Source: CAZNOG01 sp964574635
Lineage (GTDB): Bacteria > Bacteroidota > Bacteroidia > Flavobacteriales_D > Cryomorphaceae
Direction: 5' to 3'
Assembly: GCA_964574635.1 (NCBI GenBank)
Contig: CAZNOG010000009.1
Span: 77,020-141,019 of the forward strand
DNA: 64,000 nucleotides
Below, one piece after another: positions 7,889 to 17,466 of the stretch; the first letter of the stretch is position 1, and the number at the start of each line of letters is the position of its first letter. The notes beneath the pieces are model-generated. The model worked only from the letters and a program-made list of their open reading frames with translations. It had not been told where the DNA came from and made no database searches. The translations under genes were made by a program, and so were the position numbers.

Positions 7889-8932
7889 ATGCGCAAATTT
7901 CGATGGATGACGGCCCCGATCGCCCTGCTGTACGGAAGCATCCTGTACGTGAGGAACTTCCTGTACAACAAGGGGGTTTTGAAATCTCATCGGCCGTCGA
8001 TGAAAACCATCGTCTTGGGAAATCTCTCCTTGGGCGGGACGGGCAAAACGCCCATGGTGGAGTACCTCCTCCGCCTGATTCCCCACGGTAAGGTGGCCGT
8101 GTTGAGTCGTGGTTACGGTCGTGAGACGACCGGCACGTACACCGTCCAACCCACAAAATCCACCGCCCGGGAAGCCGGCGACGAACCCCTTCAAATCGCG
8201 GGAAAATTCCCGGAAGTGCCCGTGGTTTGCGATGTGGACAGGCTTCGAGGATTGGAGTACGTCGAGAAAAACTTCCCTGAAACGCAGATCGTCATCCTCG
8301 ACGACGCGCTCCAACACCGGCGATTGCGCGGAGGGCTCAACATCCTGCTCACGCCTTTCGAAAAGCCGTTTCCCCGCGACCACGTCCTCCCTTGGGGTGA
8401 ATTGCGCGATCACCCCGTGCGCGCGCGCCAAGCCGACGTGTTCGTCGTGACCAAAACCCCACCCTCACCCGACCCCAATGAGAAATCCCGCATCCAAACC
8501 GACTTGGACAAGTACGGCAAGCCCGTATTTTTCAGCACCATTCGTTACGGTGAAATGCGAAATCTCTTCGGAACCGACCGCGGCGATTTGGTTGAAGGCG
8601 AGGGCGTGATCGTGGTGACGGGCATCGCCAAGCCGAGTTATTTTCTCGAAGAAATCCGGAAGAAGTACGCGGTGGTCCGGCATTTCTCCTTCCCCGACCA
8701 CCACGCTTTCACGGCGGGCGATCTTGGGCTGATTCGCGATTTTATTGGTAATTTCGCGGGTGCCATCCACGCGGTGATCACCACGGAAAAAGACGCCGTG
8801 CGCCTCGTTGAGTACCGCGAACGGTGGGATGATCACCTCCCGCCGGTGTACGGTTGGGAAATTGAGACCGATTTCGGAAAGAGAAAATCGGAATTTGACC
8901 AAGTGATTTTAAACTATGTCGATCAACCTTAA
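7889..8932 (+). CDS. lpxK: Tetraacyldisaccharide 4'-kinase
   Basis: Phosphorylates the 4' position of tetraacyldisaccharide 1-phosphate to make lipid IVA, a late step of lipid A synthesis at the inner-membrane cytoplasmic face. The N-terminus has a hydrophobic membrane-associated helix (residues ~8-25), followed by the P-loop GGTGKTP (49-55), LSRGYGR, the DDALQHRRL motif containing the second catalytic acidic residues, and the PDHHAF/TTEKDAVRL region near the C-terminus. Length of 347 aa is normal. It is the first gene of a five-gene plus-strand operon; its last codons overlap the start of punA by 17 bp. With lpxH at the end of the same operon, lipid A genes bracket the unit. Confidence 0.95.
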   Translation: MRKFRWMTAPIALLYGSILYVRNFLYNKGVLKSHRPSMKTIVLGNLSLGGTGKTPMVEYLLRLIPHGKVAVLSRGYGRETTGTYTVQPTKSTAREAGDEPLQIAGKFPEVPVVCDVDRLRGLEYVEKNFPETQIVILDDALQHRRLRGGLNILLTPFEKPFPRDHVLPWGELRDHPVRARQADVFVVTKTPPSPDPNEKSRIQTDLDKYGKPVFFSTIRYGEMRNLFGTDRGDLVEGEGVIVVTGIAKPSYFLEEIRKKYAVVRHFSFPDHHAFTAGDLGLIRDFIGNFAGAIHAVITTEKDAVRLVEYRERWDDHLPPVYGWEIETDFGKRKSEFDQVILNYVDQP

Positions 8933-9728
8933 CGTGCCTCTGGAGTACATTTCCGGTCGCGCGCCATTTCGCCCCGAAGTGGGCATCATTTTGGGATCGG
9001 GCCTCGGCGCCCTCGCCGACCGCATCGAGAATCCCACTCGAATTCCCTACACCGAAATTCCGGAATTCCCGCAATCTACGGTGGAAGGGCACAAGGGCGA
9101 ACTGATCTTCGGGGAGATTTCCGGCAAGAAGGTTTTGGCCGTGAACGGGCGCTTCCACTACTACGAGGGCTACACCATGAATCAAGTCGTGGCGCCCGTG
9201 CGCATCATGGCGCTCATGGGCGCCCACACGTTGATGGTGTCAAACGCCTGCGGGGGGGTGAACCCCGACTTTGAGATCGGCGACTTGATGATGATCACCG
9301 ATCACATCAACCTCTTTCCCGACAACCCGCTGATGGGCCCCAACAACGACGAGTGGGGAAGGCGGTTTCCGGACATGAGCCAAACTTACGACCGCCGATT
9401 GAGGGAGATCGCCACCAAGGCGGATTCCGAACTCGGCATCGGCATGCGCTCGGGCGTGTACGCCGGATTGACCGGCCCCTGCCTCGAAACGCCGGCCGAG
9501 TACAAATACATCCGCATCATCGGTGCCGACGCCGTGGGAATGAGCACGGTACCCGAAGTCATCGCCGCCCATCACATGGGCATGCGGTGTTTCGGCATGA
9601 GCGTCATCACCGATTTGGGCGTAGAGGGAAAGATCGTCGAAACCACGCACCAAGACGTGGTGAAAGTAGCTTCGGAGACTTCACCCAAGATGATCGCCTT
9701 GTTCGAACACATGCTGAAAAACTTATGA
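8916..9728 (+). CDS. punA: Purine-nucleoside phosphorylase, trimeric type
   Basis: Cleaves purine (deoxy)ribonucleosides with phosphate to free base and ribose 1-phosphate, for salvage. Family signatures of the trimeric (PNP/MTAP) type are clear: the phosphate-binding GSGLG near residue 30, the GRFHYYEGY block, SNACGGVNP, and the base-binding stretch AEYKYIRIIGADAVGMSTVPEVIAAHHMG followed by SVITD. At 270 aa it is full length. It overlaps lpxK by 17 bp and gatB by ATGA, so translation is probably coupled along the operon. Confidence 0.95.
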   Translation: MSINLNVPLEYISGRAPFRPEVGIILGSGLGALADRIENPTRIPYTEIPEFPQSTVEGHKGELIFGEISGKKVLAVNGRFHYYEGYTMNQVVAPVRIMALMGAHTLMVSNACGGVNPDFEIGDLMMITDHINLFPDNPLMGPNNDEWGRRFPDMSQTYDRRLREIATKADSELGIGMRSGVYAGLTGPCLETPAEYKYIRIIGADAVGMSTVPEVIAAHHMGMRCFGMSVITDLGVEGKIVETTHQDVVKVASETSPKMIALFEHMLKNL

Positions 9729-11194
9729 TCGCCGAGAACCCGGAAATCATCGCTAAATACCAAGTGGTCATCGGCTTGGAAGTGCACGCACAGATGTCGA
9801 CGCTGAGCAAGGCCTATTCCGGCGACCGAAACGCCTACGCGGGCAGCCCGAATTCCTACACCTCGCCCCTCACCTTGGGCCATCCCGGAACGCTTCCGCG
9901 CTTCAATGAGCGCACCTTGGAATACGCAATCAAAATGGGTCTGGCCACGGGAAGCACCATTTCACGGGCCATGCACTTCGCGCGGAAAAATTATTTCTAC
10001 GCCGACCTGCCCAAAGGCTACCAAATCACCCAAGACACCACGCCCATTTGCACGGGGGGATCGATCGAGATCAAAGACGCCGAAGGTCGGCCGAAACGCA
10101 TCGGCATCACGAGAATCCACATGGAAGAAGACGCGGGCAAAAGCATCCACGATCAAGACCCCGACAATACGCTCATCGACCTGAATCGCGCCGGCGTTCC
10201 CCTCATCGAGATCGTCAGCGAGCCGGACATGCGCTCGCCCGAGGAAGCTTACAACTACCTCGCTGAGGTGAGGCGGTTGGTAAGGCATTTGGAAATTTGC
10301 GACGGAAACATGGAAGAAGGCAGCCTCCGCTGCGACGCCAACGTCTCGGTGATGCTCAAAGGCTCGTCGACCTTCGGAAACCGCTGCGAAGTGAAGAACA
10401 TGAACTCGTTGCGCAACGTGCAGAGGGCCATCGAATACGAAATGAAGCGGCAGATCGCCCTCCTCGAATCGGGCGTCAAAGAGATCGATCAGGAAACGAG
10501 GAGCTTCGACGCCGTACGAGGCGTGACCTTTACGTTGAGGAGCAAAGAAGACGCCCACGATTACCGTTATTTTCCCGAGCCGGACCTCCCGCCCATCACC
10601 ATTACGGAGCCGCAAATCGAGGAAATTCGCCGGGCCATGCCTCCTCTGCCGTCGGAACTCCTCGCCAAATACCGCGGTGAACTCGGACTCTCGGAATACG
10701 ATTCCGACATTTTGGTCGAAGACAAAAACACCTCGCTGTATTACAACCAACTGATCGAGCACACCTCGAATTACAAGGCCGCGGCCAACTGGGTGATCGG
10801 CGACATCCGATCGCATTTGAACCAAACCGCGACCGACATCGCACGCTTTCCCGTGAAGCCGCGCAGCATCGCGCGCTTAATCGCCTTGATCGACGAGGGG
10901 AAGATCAGCAATTCCGTGGCTTCCCAATCTCTGTTCCCGAAATTGATCGAAGAGCCGAATGCGGATCCCGCCGAAATCGCGGAAAGGGAAAATCTCATTC
11001 AAAGCAGCGACGACGACTGGCTGATCGGACTCGCCGGAGAGGTCTTGGACATGTACCCCGACAAGGTACAAGCCTACAAACAGGGCAATAAAGGATTGCT
11101 GGGGCTGTTTATGGGAGAGGTGATGAAAAAATCCGAACGCAGGGCAAACCCCAAAAAGGCCAGTGAAATCATTAAAAAAATCCTGGAAGAATGA
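9725..11194 (+). CDS. gatB: Aspartyl/glutamyl-tRNA amidotransferase subunit B
   Basis: Subunit of the GatCAB complex that converts Glu-tRNA-Gln (and Asp-tRNA-Asn) to the amidated form. Seen in order: VVIGLEVHAQ near the N-terminus, the cradle-domain motifs FARKNYFYADLPKGYQITQ, IHMEEDAGKS, DLNRAGVPLIEIVSEPD and the CEVKNMNS block, then DYRYFPEPDLPP, and a C-terminal YqeY-like helical domain (after about residue 330). The start at 9725 overlaps the punA stop as ATGA; the frame is open further upstream but that part is antisense-like and not conserved. 489 aa, as expected. gatA and gatC are not in the window. Confidence 0.96.
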   Translation: MIAENPEIIAKYQVVIGLEVHAQMSTLSKAYSGDRNAYAGSPNSYTSPLTLGHPGTLPRFNERTLEYAIKMGLATGSTISRAMHFARKNYFYADLPKGYQITQDTTPICTGGSIEIKDAEGRPKRIGITRIHMEEDAGKSIHDQDPDNTLIDLNRAGVPLIEIVSEPDMRSPEEAYNYLAEVRRLVRHLEICDGNMEEGSLRCDANVSVMLKGSSTFGNRCEVKNMNSLRNVQRAIEYEMKRQIALLESGVKEIDQETRSFDAVRGVTFTLRSKEDAHDYRYFPEPDLPPITITEPQIEEIRRAMPPLPSELLAKYRGELGLSEYDSDILVEDKNTSLYYNQLIEHTSNYKAAANWVIGDIRSHLNQTATDIARFPVKPRSIARLIALIDEGKISNSVASQSLFPKLIEEPNADPAEIAERENLIQSSDDDWLIGLAGEVLDMYPDKVQAYKQGNKGLLGLFMGEVMKKSERRANPKKASEIIKKILEE

Positions 11195-12321
11195 AGACTT
11201 TGAAATGGCTACCGATCACCCTCTTGGCGTTGGCTGTCGGCTGCACGAACGCGCAGGAGGAAAACACCGTATCGGGCACGATCGACAACGCGGAGGGAAG
11301 TGAACTCCACCTCATCGGATACAAAATGGGCACCCCGGACACTTTGGGCACCACCACATTGGACGCCGAGGGAAATTTCTCTTTCACCGTGCCGCCGGCG
11401 CGACCCAACTTCTACGTATTGTCTTTCGACAACTCCCAAAGCATCACGCTTTACCTCGACAGCACCGAAACGGACGTCGAGGTGTTCGCCGACCTCAACA
11501 CCTTGAATCGGACGTATCAAGTGGAGGGGTCTGTGGAAAGCGAAGACCTGCGAAACCTATTCGTGACGGAAACCAAGTACCGCACGGAACTCGATTCGCT
11601 GATGAAAGCCATGCAGCAAGCCGCCACATCGGGCGACAACGAATCGCGGGTGCAACTCAGCGAGAGGTACAATCTCCTCGGCCGGGAATACAAGGAATAT
11701 CTGCTGCGATTCATCGACGAGGACTCCACGCGAATCGCCAACTACAATACTTTGCAGCGCTTGGACCCGAACAACGAATTCGAGTACATTCAGCGCGTGC
11801 GCAACGGCTTGGGGGTATCGATGAAAGGAAATTACTTCTACGACCGCTTGGCGGAGGAAGTGGCGCGATTCGAAGAGAGAAAGCGGGCCGAACAAGGCTT
11901 TGCCCCCGGTGCGGTGGCACCGGATATCGTGCTGCCCGACCCCGAGGGAAACCTCGTGAAGCTTTCGGACTACCGCGGCAACTACGTCCTGATCGACTTT
12001 TGGGCGTCGTGGTGCAAGCCTTGCCGCGTCGAAAACCCCAACGTGGTGGCCATGTACAACAGGTTCGCTTCGGAAAATTTCGAGATATTCGGCGTGTCCC
12101 TCGACCGCAGTCGAGAGAATTGGCTGCAAGCCATTCAGGACGACGGCCTCACCTGGCCCCAAGTCAGCGACTTGAAATTCTGGAACAGCGCCGCGGCCCG
12201 TCTGTACAACGTGAACGCGATTCCTCATACGGTGTTGATCGATCCGGAAGGCAAGATCATCGCGTCCAAGTTGCGGGGACAAGCTTTGGAAAGAAAACTC
12301 GAGGAAATTTTCGGCGCCTGA
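11191..12321 (+). CDS. TlpA-like thiol-disulfide oxidoreductase with DUF4369-type N-terminal domain
   Basis: A 376-residue periplasmic thioredoxin-fold protein. It opens with a signal sequence that may be a lipobox (LALAVGC, Cys18), followed by a beta-rich N-terminal domain (~25-120) of the DUF4369 kind, a helical linker, and a C-terminal thioredoxin/AhpC domain with active site W274-C275-K-P-C278 and the cis-proline IPHTVLIDPEG. This architecture is common in Bacteroidota and is assumed to reduce disulfides in envelope proteins; the partner is unknown. It overlaps gatB by ATGA. A second TlpA-like protein, lacking the N-terminal domain, is encoded at 37529-38104. Confidence 0.88.
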   Translation: MKTLKWLPITLLALAVGCTNAQEENTVSGTIDNAEGSELHLIGYKMGTPDTLGTTTLDAEGNFSFTVPPARPNFYVLSFDNSQSITLYLDSTETDVEVFADLNTLNRTYQVEGSVESEDLRNLFVTETKYRTELDSLMKAMQQAATSGDNESRVQLSERYNLLGREYKEYLLRFIDEDSTRIANYNTLQRLDPNNEFEYIQRVRNGLGVSMKGNYFYDRLAEEVARFEERKRAEQGFAPGAVAPDIVLPDPEGNLVKLSDYRGNYVLIDFWASWCKPCRVENPNVVAMYNRFASENFEIFGVSLDRSRENWLQAIQDDGLTWPQVSDLKFWNSAAARLYNVNAIPHTVLIDPEGKIIASKLRGQALERKLEEIFGA

Positions 12322-12340
12322 TCGCCGTGGGCCGGAAGCC

Positions 12341-13111
12341 ATGGGAAAGTACTATTTCGCGTCGGATTTTCACCTCGGGGCACCCGATTACGACGGAAGT
12401 CTGAAGCGAGAGCGGAAAGTGGTGGAATGGCTCGACCTCGTAAAGGAAGACGCCACCGAAATATTCATCCTCGGCGACGTGTTCGACTTCTGGTTCGAGT
12501 ACAAAACCGTGGTTCCCCGTGGCTATGTGCGGCTCTTGGGCAAAATGGCCGAAATCACCGACAGCGGGATTCCCATCCATTGGTTCATCGGCAACCACGA
12601 CATGTGGATCTTCGATTACCTGCCCAAGGAAATCGGCGTGGTGATGCACCGTGAACCTGGCGTGTTCACCCTCAACGGAAAAAAATGTTACATCGGTCAC
12701 GGCGACGGACTCGGACCCGGCGACCGAGGGTACAAATTCATCAAAAAGATTTTCCGTTCACCGGTGTGTCAATGGCTGTTCGCGCGCCTGCACCCCAACT
12801 TCGGCATCGGGTTGGCCAACTTCTTTTCCGCGCGGAGCCGGGCGGCGGTCGGCGATTCGGACGAAACCTTTCTGGGCAAGGAAAAAGAGTGGCTCGCCAT
12901 CTTCGCCGAGGAGGCTTCCCGGAAGGAATCCATGGATTATTACATCTTCGGACACAGGCACCTGCCCATGGAAATCGAACTGGACAGCGGCGCAGTGTAC
13001 TTCAACATCGGCGATTGGATCACCCACTTCACCTTCGGTGTGCTGGACGACGAGGGCTTTTCACTCAAGGGTTTCGGGACCCGTCCCACAATTCACTCCA
13101 ATAAAGAGTAA
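12341..13111 (+). CDS. lpxH: UDP-2,3-diacylglucosamine diphosphatase
   Basis: Hydrolyses UDP-2,3-diacylglucosamine to lipid X in lipid A synthesis at the inner membrane. The calcineurin-like metallophosphoesterase motifs are all present: D9-F-H11, GDVFDFW, the GNHD block in FIGNHDMW, GHGDG, and the late FGHRH. The helical insertion between GHGDG and the last motif fits LpxH rather than a generic phosphoesterase. 256 aa, normal length. It is the last gene of the lpxK operon, 19 bp after the thioredoxin gene. Its 3' end overlaps the 3' end of the convergent gap gene by 47 bp. Confidence 0.92.
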   Translation: MGKYYFASDFHLGAPDYDGSLKRERKVVEWLDLVKEDATEIFILGDVFDFWFEYKTVVPRGYVRLLGKMAEITDSGIPIHWFIGNHDMWIFDYLPKEIGVVMHREPGVFTLNGKKCYIGHGDGLGPGDRGYKFIKKIFRSPVCQWLFARLHPNFGIGLANFFSARSRAAVGDSDETFLGKEKEWLAIFAEEASRKESMDYYIFGHRHLPMEIELDSGAVYFNIGDWITHFTFGVLDDEGFSLKGFGTRPTIHSNKE

Positions 13112-14099
13112 GATCGCAAAGGCGGGAGGCGTACCCCGTTTCGTTGTCGTACCAGCCGACGATCTTCACCATATTTCCCAGCACGGCGGTCAACTCACTG
13201 TCGTACACGCATGAGTACGGATTTCCGATGATGTCGGAACTGACCAGGGGCTTGTCCGTGAATTGCAGGTACCCCTTCCAAGAACCTTCTTCGGCGGCGC
13301 GTCGGAACGCCTTGTTGATGGTGTCGATATCGGTTTTTTCCTTCACGATGTAGGTGATGTCGGTCAAGGATCCGTTGGGAACCGGAACCCGGATACCCGC
13401 CCCGCCCAGCTGTCCGTCAAGATGAGGAAAAACCCGCGTGATGGCTTTGGCGGCTCCTGTGGAAGTGGGAATGATGGACAAGGCCGCCGCGCGGGCCCGT
13501 CTCAAATCCACGTGGGCCCGATCGTGCAATGACTGGTCGCCGGTGTAGCTGTGCACGGTGGTGATGAATCCACTCTCGATGCCGAACTCCCTGTCGATCA
13601 CGTCGACCAAGGGTGCCGCGCAATTGGTGGTGCAAGAAGCGTTGGAGATGATTTGCTCCCCGCCGTCGAGGATGTCTTCATTCGCCCCGAGAACCACCGT
13701 TTTTACGTCTTCTCCGTCGGCTACGGCCGTGATGATGCATCGGGGCGCACCCGCGGCGATGTGGGCCATGGCTTTGTCCTTGCGCTTAAACTTGCCCGTG
13801 GCTTCCAGTACCAAGTCCGGTTTGGCGCTCCGCCAGTCGAGTTCCGACGGGTCCATGACGGAAGTATGGGGTATGCGGTCGCCGTCGACGATCAGGCAGC
13901 CTTCCTCGCCGGAGATATTCGCGTCCCAGCGGCCCTGCACGCTGTCGAACTCCAGCAGGTGGGCCAGCGCGTCGGTGGAACCCGGATCGTTGATGGCCAC
14001 GATGTCGATTTTATCCCGGTAGTCGCGGTACACCCTTCTGGTGAACACACGGCCTATGCGGCCGAAGCCGTTGATTGCAACCCTAATTTTTCGATTCAT
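13065..14099 (-). CDS. gap: Glyceraldehyde-3-phosphate dehydrogenase, type I
   Basis: Glycolytic/gluconeogenic enzyme, NAD(P)-dependent, cytoplasmic. Shows the Rossmann start VAINGFGRIGR, INDPGSTDALAHLLEFDSVQGRW (the aspartate favours NAD), and the active-site block SNASCTTNC with catalytic C156, plus the S-loop region ALSIIPTSTGAAKA, and WYDNETGY near the end. 344 aa, slightly longer than the usual ~333 because of the C-terminal ...SELWDGSRNP tail. That tail is encoded in the stretch shared with the end of lpxH. It is a single gene with its own promoter upstream of 14099. Confidence 0.96.
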   Translation of the reverse strand: MNRKIRVAINGFGRIGRVFTRRVYRDYRDKIDIVAINDPGSTDALAHLLEFDSVQGRWDANISGEEGCLIVDGDRIPHTSVMDPSELDWRSAKPDLVLEATGKFKRKDKAMAHIAAGAPRCIITAVADGEDVKTVVLGANEDILDGGEQIISNASCTTNCAAPLVDVIDREFGIESGFITTVHSYTGDQSLHDRAHVDLRRARAAALSIIPTSTGAAKAITRVFPHLDGQLGGAGIRVPVPNGSLTDITYIVKEKTDIDTINKAFRRAAEEGSWKGYLQFTDKPLVSSDIIGNPYSCVYDSELTAVLGNMVKIVGWYDNETGYASRLCDLTLYWSELWDGSRNP

Positions 14100-14118
14100 G
14101 GTTTACGTTTCACGGTTC

Positions 14119-14156
14119 AAAAAAAGGGCGCAACCACTTTGGCAGTGGTTGCGCCC
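14119..14156 (-). terminator. Strong intrinsic terminator of the secreted propeller gene
   Basis: Perfect 13-bp arms at 14126-14138 and 14144-14156 (GGGCGCAACCACT and its complement) with an A-run at 14119-14125 on the plus strand. On the minus strand this is hairpin plus T-run, 65 bp after the stop at 14221 and just upstream of gap, so it insulates gap from read-through. Confidence 0.9.
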
Positions 14157-14220
14157 CAATTCACTGTGGATCATTTCCCGTTCATCCGGGTCGGCTTCCG
14201 CCATCCACTTCACTTTCGTA

Positions 14221-17200
14221 TTACAGGGATTTGATGAACTTGCCTGTTTGCGTGGCGTCTCCCGCTTCGACGATTACGATGTACGCACCTGCGGGCAGGC
14301 TCGAAACATCGAGGTTGAGGGTTTGTTTGCGTCCAGCGTCGAAGTGGCGCTTGCCTTCCGAAGCCACCAACTGACCGGTGAGGGTGTAGATTTTGTGGCT
14401 CACTTCGGAATTTTGGGCCAGGTTGAACTCCACTCGCGCCAAGTCACCCGCCACGGGGTTCGGGTATACTTTCAAGCCGCTGAGCATGGGTTTGTTCATG
14501 TCGGCCAAGTCATCCAAACCGGTGACGGTACCGAGGTAATCCGTGCGGAAAATTCCCATTCCGTGGGTACCCGCGTAGACCACACCCGAGTTCTCGGCCA
14601 TGTCCAATCCGAACTTCTGTTGTCTGAGGTCGAAGACCGGAACGCGGGGCATTTCGCCGTTGTTGGCTTCCGTCCACGTATCCCCGCCGTTGTCGGTGTA
14701 CCATACTCCGAACTCCGTACCGGCCATGATGATGTCGGTGTCCGCAACGTCCATCACCACCGAATACACGGGCATTCCCTGCAGTTCGGGCGCTACGTTC
14801 CAAATGTTCTGGAAGGTTCCGCTTCCCGACGGGGTAACGGCGTCTTGAGACACGAGGACCTTGGCGTTTCCACCGTAACCTCCCGTGGCGATAACCACTT
14901 TGGGGCTGGCCGGCGTGTCGATGCCACCTCGGCCTTGGGAGTAATCCACTTCGATATCGAGGATGGGGCCCGTGCCTTGGTGAATCACGTGTTTCTGGAT
15001 AAGGTAAGCCGGCTTGGTCAAGTCGTACTCGTCGTACTCCCAAGCGGAATTGAAGTTCTTGAATCGAAGGATTCTTCCGTTGGCGTACCCCACGTAGAGC
15101 ACGTCACCGTCGGGCGACCACTCGAGGGAGGTCGGGTTGGAGTTGGGCTCGCCGTTGTCGATTTTAATGAACCTCGGAGTTCCGTTCGTTTTCATGGGCT
15201 CCCGGGTAACGAACACTCCGCGGGACACAGCGACGGCCAACTGGAATTGCGCCGTTTCGCGAACGAGAAGCGTATCGCCCACGAACTGGAAGGCGAAGTC
15301 CTCACCGCCGATGTTGCGCACGTAGTGGGAGTAGAAAAGGAGGTCTTCTTCCAGCGTCACCGGGGTTTGGAAATCGTTGTTGTCGTTATCCACCAAGATC
15401 GTCGTTCCCGCGGGAATCGAGGCGATTGCGGTATCTCCCTCGGCGGTCACTACCGGGGTATCGTAATTCTCCAGGTAGGGATTATCGATGGTCACGATGT
15501 ATTCGATATCGATCTCGGAAAATTCGTTGTTGGCGTTTTCGTACAAGGCGATGTCGGTGTAGAAATCGTTCTTGTTTACCGTGGTGAGTTTCATATCGAG
15601 GTCACCGAAACTTCCCGGAGTCATGTTCTCCCCGAAGTCGGTGGATCGTCGGGTCGTACCGTAGTACAGGGTAGCGAACAAGTAGTTGGGGAAGTACTGG
15701 CTGATCTCCGAGGAGAATCCGTCACCCCCGGAAACCGAGATGGCCAATTTGGGATCCGAGCCGTCGAGTTTCAAATACAGGGTTCCGTTGTCTTGCAGTC
15801 CCCCCATCACGCGACCTTCGGGGTCGAAGGCGATGGCGTAGTACTGGGTGGTGAGGAAGTCCCTGTTCATGTCGGACCAAGTCACACCTTTGTCGGTCGA
15901 TTTGAAGACCCCACCGTCGGTACCCACGTAGAGGGTGCCGTTTGCGTCCCAGTGGGCGGTGTGGATATCGGAGTGCACGTAGTACGGGCTGGGCGCTTGT
16001 CCGGGTGAAGAGGCGAAATTGAGGTTCACCGCTTCCCAAGCCGAGATGCCCGGGGTACCGGCCAACACCCATCTCCACATGCGGATACCGCCGAGAATCA
16101 ACTCTTTGGTGCCGTCTTCGTGGGGCACCACGGTCAACATATTGTCGTACCATCCTTGTGCGGACTGTCCGTTGTAGAAAGGCGCGAACTGAGAGATGTT
16201 TCCACCCACGTTGCTCGCGGGGGCAACCACGTGCCAGTTCAACCCACCGTCAATGGATACATACACTCCCCGGAGGAAGCCGTAAGGCGACTGAAAGCCT
16301 GGGGGCGTTGAGATGCTGGCAGCCATGAAATTTTTGTCCAAGGGCGAAATCACCAGGTCGGTCGCTCCCACGTTTCCGCTGGCGAAACCTACGCTGCCGT
16401 CCAATTCGGTAAAGGTTTCCCCCCCGTCTCTAGACAGGTGGATGCGCGATCCCAAGTGGAGCAAAATGTACTCTCCGTCGGTGGAGATGTCGAAGTGGCT
16501 GCCGCGGTCGTTGTACAGGCCGGTGGGCAGGGGTTCCAACTCATCCGAACCGTGGATGTAAGGGAAAAATCCAAAATTGTTGGAAATCCACAGCTTGTCG
16601 GGGTCTACCGGATCGGCCTTGATTTTGTCGATGGTCGCCCAGTCGCTGCCGGTGGAAAATGCGTTGGGTTCGAAGTCGGATACGAGGCTCCAGGTTTCTC
16701 CGTCGTCTTCGGATACGTAGAGACCGCCGCCGATAAAGCCGGACCCGCCTCCACCGCTGATTCCCTCGCGGGAGTGGCCGGTACCTACGTAGATGGCGCC
16801 GTTGCCCAAAATGGCGATGGACGACACCGCGAGGGCGTCTTGGAAATTGGGTATCCTGTGCCAAGCGAGACCGCCGTTGGTGGATTTGAACAAACCGCCG
16901 GATACTCCGCCGGCGATCAAGGTGTTGGGCTCATCGGGAAAAGAAATGATGGCCCGCAGTCGGCCTCCTACGTTGTTGGGCCCCATGGAGCTCCAAATCA
17001 CGTCGGCATTCTTGGACTTGTCGGCTTGCAGGTCGCGCACCGCGGCCCTCACCGCCAAAATATCTTCCGGCTCCACTTCGCCGGTGTATACGTTGGCACG
17101 TATCATATTGTAATACTCCATCGCTCCGCTGATGCCGGCAGGGGAGTTCATGTCCGAACGGGGGACGTACGCTGCCGAAACGTTCGATACGTCGCGGGGT

Positions 17201-17271
17201 TGAACGAACCACACGACAGCCAGAATGGCGATAATCCCGGCGGAAATGAAGAGTAAACTTCTCAATTTCAT
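14221..17271 (-). CDS. Secreted multi-bladed propeller (BNR/sialidase-like) protein with type A T9SS sorting domain
   Basis: A 1016-residue protein exported by Sec and then by the type IX system. The N-terminal signal peptide/anchor (hydrophobic, residues ~5-25) is followed by at least two beta-propeller sectors with recurrent Asp-box-like phrases (STNGGLAW, SEDDGETW, SRDGGETF, STDKGVTW, TDNGGDTW), typical of BNR/VPS10-like repeats. The final ~85 residues from LSGLKVYPNPVAGD match the type A sorting domain, with the usual KIYTLTGQ and SLPAGAYIVIV strands ending in a Lys-containing tail. No catalytic residues of a true sialidase were identified, so it may bind or degrade polymer, or serve in adhesion. 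It has its own terminator. Confidence 0.9.
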   Translation of the reverse strand: MKLRSLLFISAGIIAILAVVWFVQPRDVSNVSAAYVPRSDMNSPAGISGAMEYYNMIRANVYTGEVEPEDILAVRAAVRDLQADKSKNADVIWSSMGPNNVGGRLRAIISFPDEPNTLIAGGVSGGLFKSTNGGLAWHRIPNFQDALAVSSIAILGNGAIYVGTGHSREGISGGGGSGFIGGGLYVSEDDGETWSLVSDFEPNAFSTGSDWATIDKIKADPVDPDKLWISNNFGFFPYIHGSDELEPLPTGLYNDRGSHFDISTDGEYILLHLGSRIHLSRDGGETFTELDGSVGFASGNVGATDLVISPLDKNFMAASISTPPGFQSPYGFLRGVYVSIDGGLNWHVVAPASNVGGNISQFAPFYNGQSAQGWYDNMLTVVPHEDGTKELILGGIRMWRWVLAGTPGISAWEAVNLNFASSPGQAPSPYYVHSDIHTAHWDANGTLYVGTDGGVFKSTDKGVTWSDMNRDFLTTQYYAIAFDPEGRVMGGLQDNGTLYLKLDGSDPKLAISVSGGDGFSSEISQYFPNYLFATLYYGTTRRSTDFGENMTPGSFGDLDMKLTTVNKNDFYTDIALYENANNEFSEIDIEYIVTIDNPYLENYDTPVVTAEGDTAIASIPAGTTILVDNDNNDFQTPVTLEEDLLFYSHYVRNIGGEDFAFQFVGDTLLVRETAQFQLAVAVSRGVFVTREPMKTNGTPRFIKIDNGEPNSNPTSLEWSPDGDVLYVGYANGRILRFKNFNSAWEYDEYDLTKPAYLIQKHVIHQGTGPILDIEVDYSQGRGGIDTPASPKVVIATGGYGGNAKVLVSQDAVTPSGSGTFQNIWNVAPELQGMPVYSVVMDVADTDIIMAGTEFGVWYTDNGGDTWTEANNGEMPRVPVFDLRQQKFGLDMAENSGVVYAGTHGMGIFRTDYLGTVTGLDDLADMNKPMLSGLKVYPNPVAGDLARVEFNLAQNSEVSHKIYTLTGQLVASEGKRHFDAGRKQTLNLDVSSLPAGAYIVIVEAGDATQTGKFIKSL

Positions 17272-17466
17272 ATGCTTGAAGTTAGTATTGTTGGTTACGG
17301 ATGATTTCAGCCCGTAAATTTAGAAAATTTCGTGAACCTTCCGCCATGTTTCGATCGCAATCGGCACAAATCGCAGCGCATTCGGGGAATCTCGAGAACG
17401 CACCCACGGGCGGCATACACGCGCATTGACGCCGCGGAAGTCCGCGATCATCCGCAAGGGCGTGAG

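Noticed and set aside
14041..16008. 655-codon plus-strand frame opposite the propeller gene
   Set aside because: Antisense shadow of the T9SS propeller protein. The minus strand has Asp-box repeats, signal peptide and sorting domain; the plus frame starts inside gap and shows no domain.
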